Shown: positions 37,804 through 37,833 of the stretch, piece by piece
Layout of the letters: the number at the start of each line of letters is the position of its first letter
How positions within the stretch are numbered: position 1 is the stretch's first letter
Assembly: GCA_019509985.1 (NCBI GenBank)
Contig: JAEKLF010000083.1
Span: 1 to 37,833, forward strand
Reading direction: 5' to 3'
DNA length: 37,833 nt
Source of the DNA: Burkholderiales bacterium
GTDB taxonomy: Bacteria > Pseudomonadota > Gammaproteobacteria > Burkholderiales > Burkholderiaceae_C
Position numbers and translations under genes: made by a program
Notes under the pieces: generated by a model
What the model saw: the letters and a program-made list of their open reading frames with translations, nothing else
What the model was told of the DNA's origin: nothing
The model's database searches: none

Positions 37804-37833
37804 GCAGCGCCACAGAGAACAGACTGCACATCT

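Overview
The window is high-GC, densely coded and fully bacterial. Gene content points to a betaproteobacterium of the order Burkholderiales, probably a Roseateles/Rubrivivax/Pelomonas-like genus. The clues are the 1605-residue NAD-glutamate dehydrogenase, the DUF1003, DUF3309, DUF2789 and BON-lipoprotein set, and a PEP-CTERM protein. The genus is an inference; there is no rRNA here to test it. I saw no rRNA, tRNA or CRISPR array.

Layout. 1-1952: 3' end of a prolyl-oligopeptidase-family peptidase. 1962-5686 (-): a Mla/Pqi-type lipid ABC transporter operon (permease with N-terminal STAS-like part, ATPase, MCE protein, auxiliary lipoprotein) whose ATPase gene is broken by a deletion at the D-loop. 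5855-7602: LytS/AlgZ-type histidine kinase and LytTR regulator. 7662-9288: an acyltransferase running antisense into a frameshifted lipoprotein gene. 9464-12408: class II glutamine amidotransferase, serine acetyltransferase and a sulfate-binding protein. 12477-14045: two tandem Crp/Fnr regulators. 14127-20137 (-): an envelope and osmotic stress block (DUF1003, BON lipoprotein, orphan histidine kinase, transglutaminase-like protein, coiled-coil protein, DUF3309, NhaP-type antiporter, MscS channel). 20353-21611: DUF2789 and a PHB-depolymerase-type esterase. 21589-23872 (-): a VapB/VapC-like pair whose stop and start codons overlap each other and then a flavin-dependent halogenase. 24086-25918: CPA2 antiporter and a small exported protein. 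26055-28169: a decayed SnoaL/DUF4440 gene, a DVUA0089-like PEP-CTERM protein and two unknowns. 28269-33086 (-): NAD-glutamate dehydrogenase. 33239-34977: GIY-YIG-like, ParB-like and GFA-family genes.

35147-37833 is foreign in character. A small membrane-protein gene sits between GTTAGAT, which overlaps its ATG, and an exactly complementary ATCTAAC five bases after its stop. This is the layout of an integron gene cassette. Next come a structured non-coding stretch and an IS110-family transposase with a two-base deletion, then a second cassette-like lipoprotein gene followed by GCCTAAC. No integrase gene is visible, so this may be an integrase-less attC cluster or an off-site cassette with an IS110 element inserted in or beside its attC. 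The non-coding DNA before the transposase is a candidate IS110 bridge RNA.

Four genes carry small frame-breaking lesions (about 3907, 9080, 26200 and 36917), and a fifth (the acyltransferase) runs past its expected end. Either this region is decaying or the sequence contains indel errors. The two most unusual leads are the VapBC-halogenase overlap operon and the cassette/IS110/attC arrangement.
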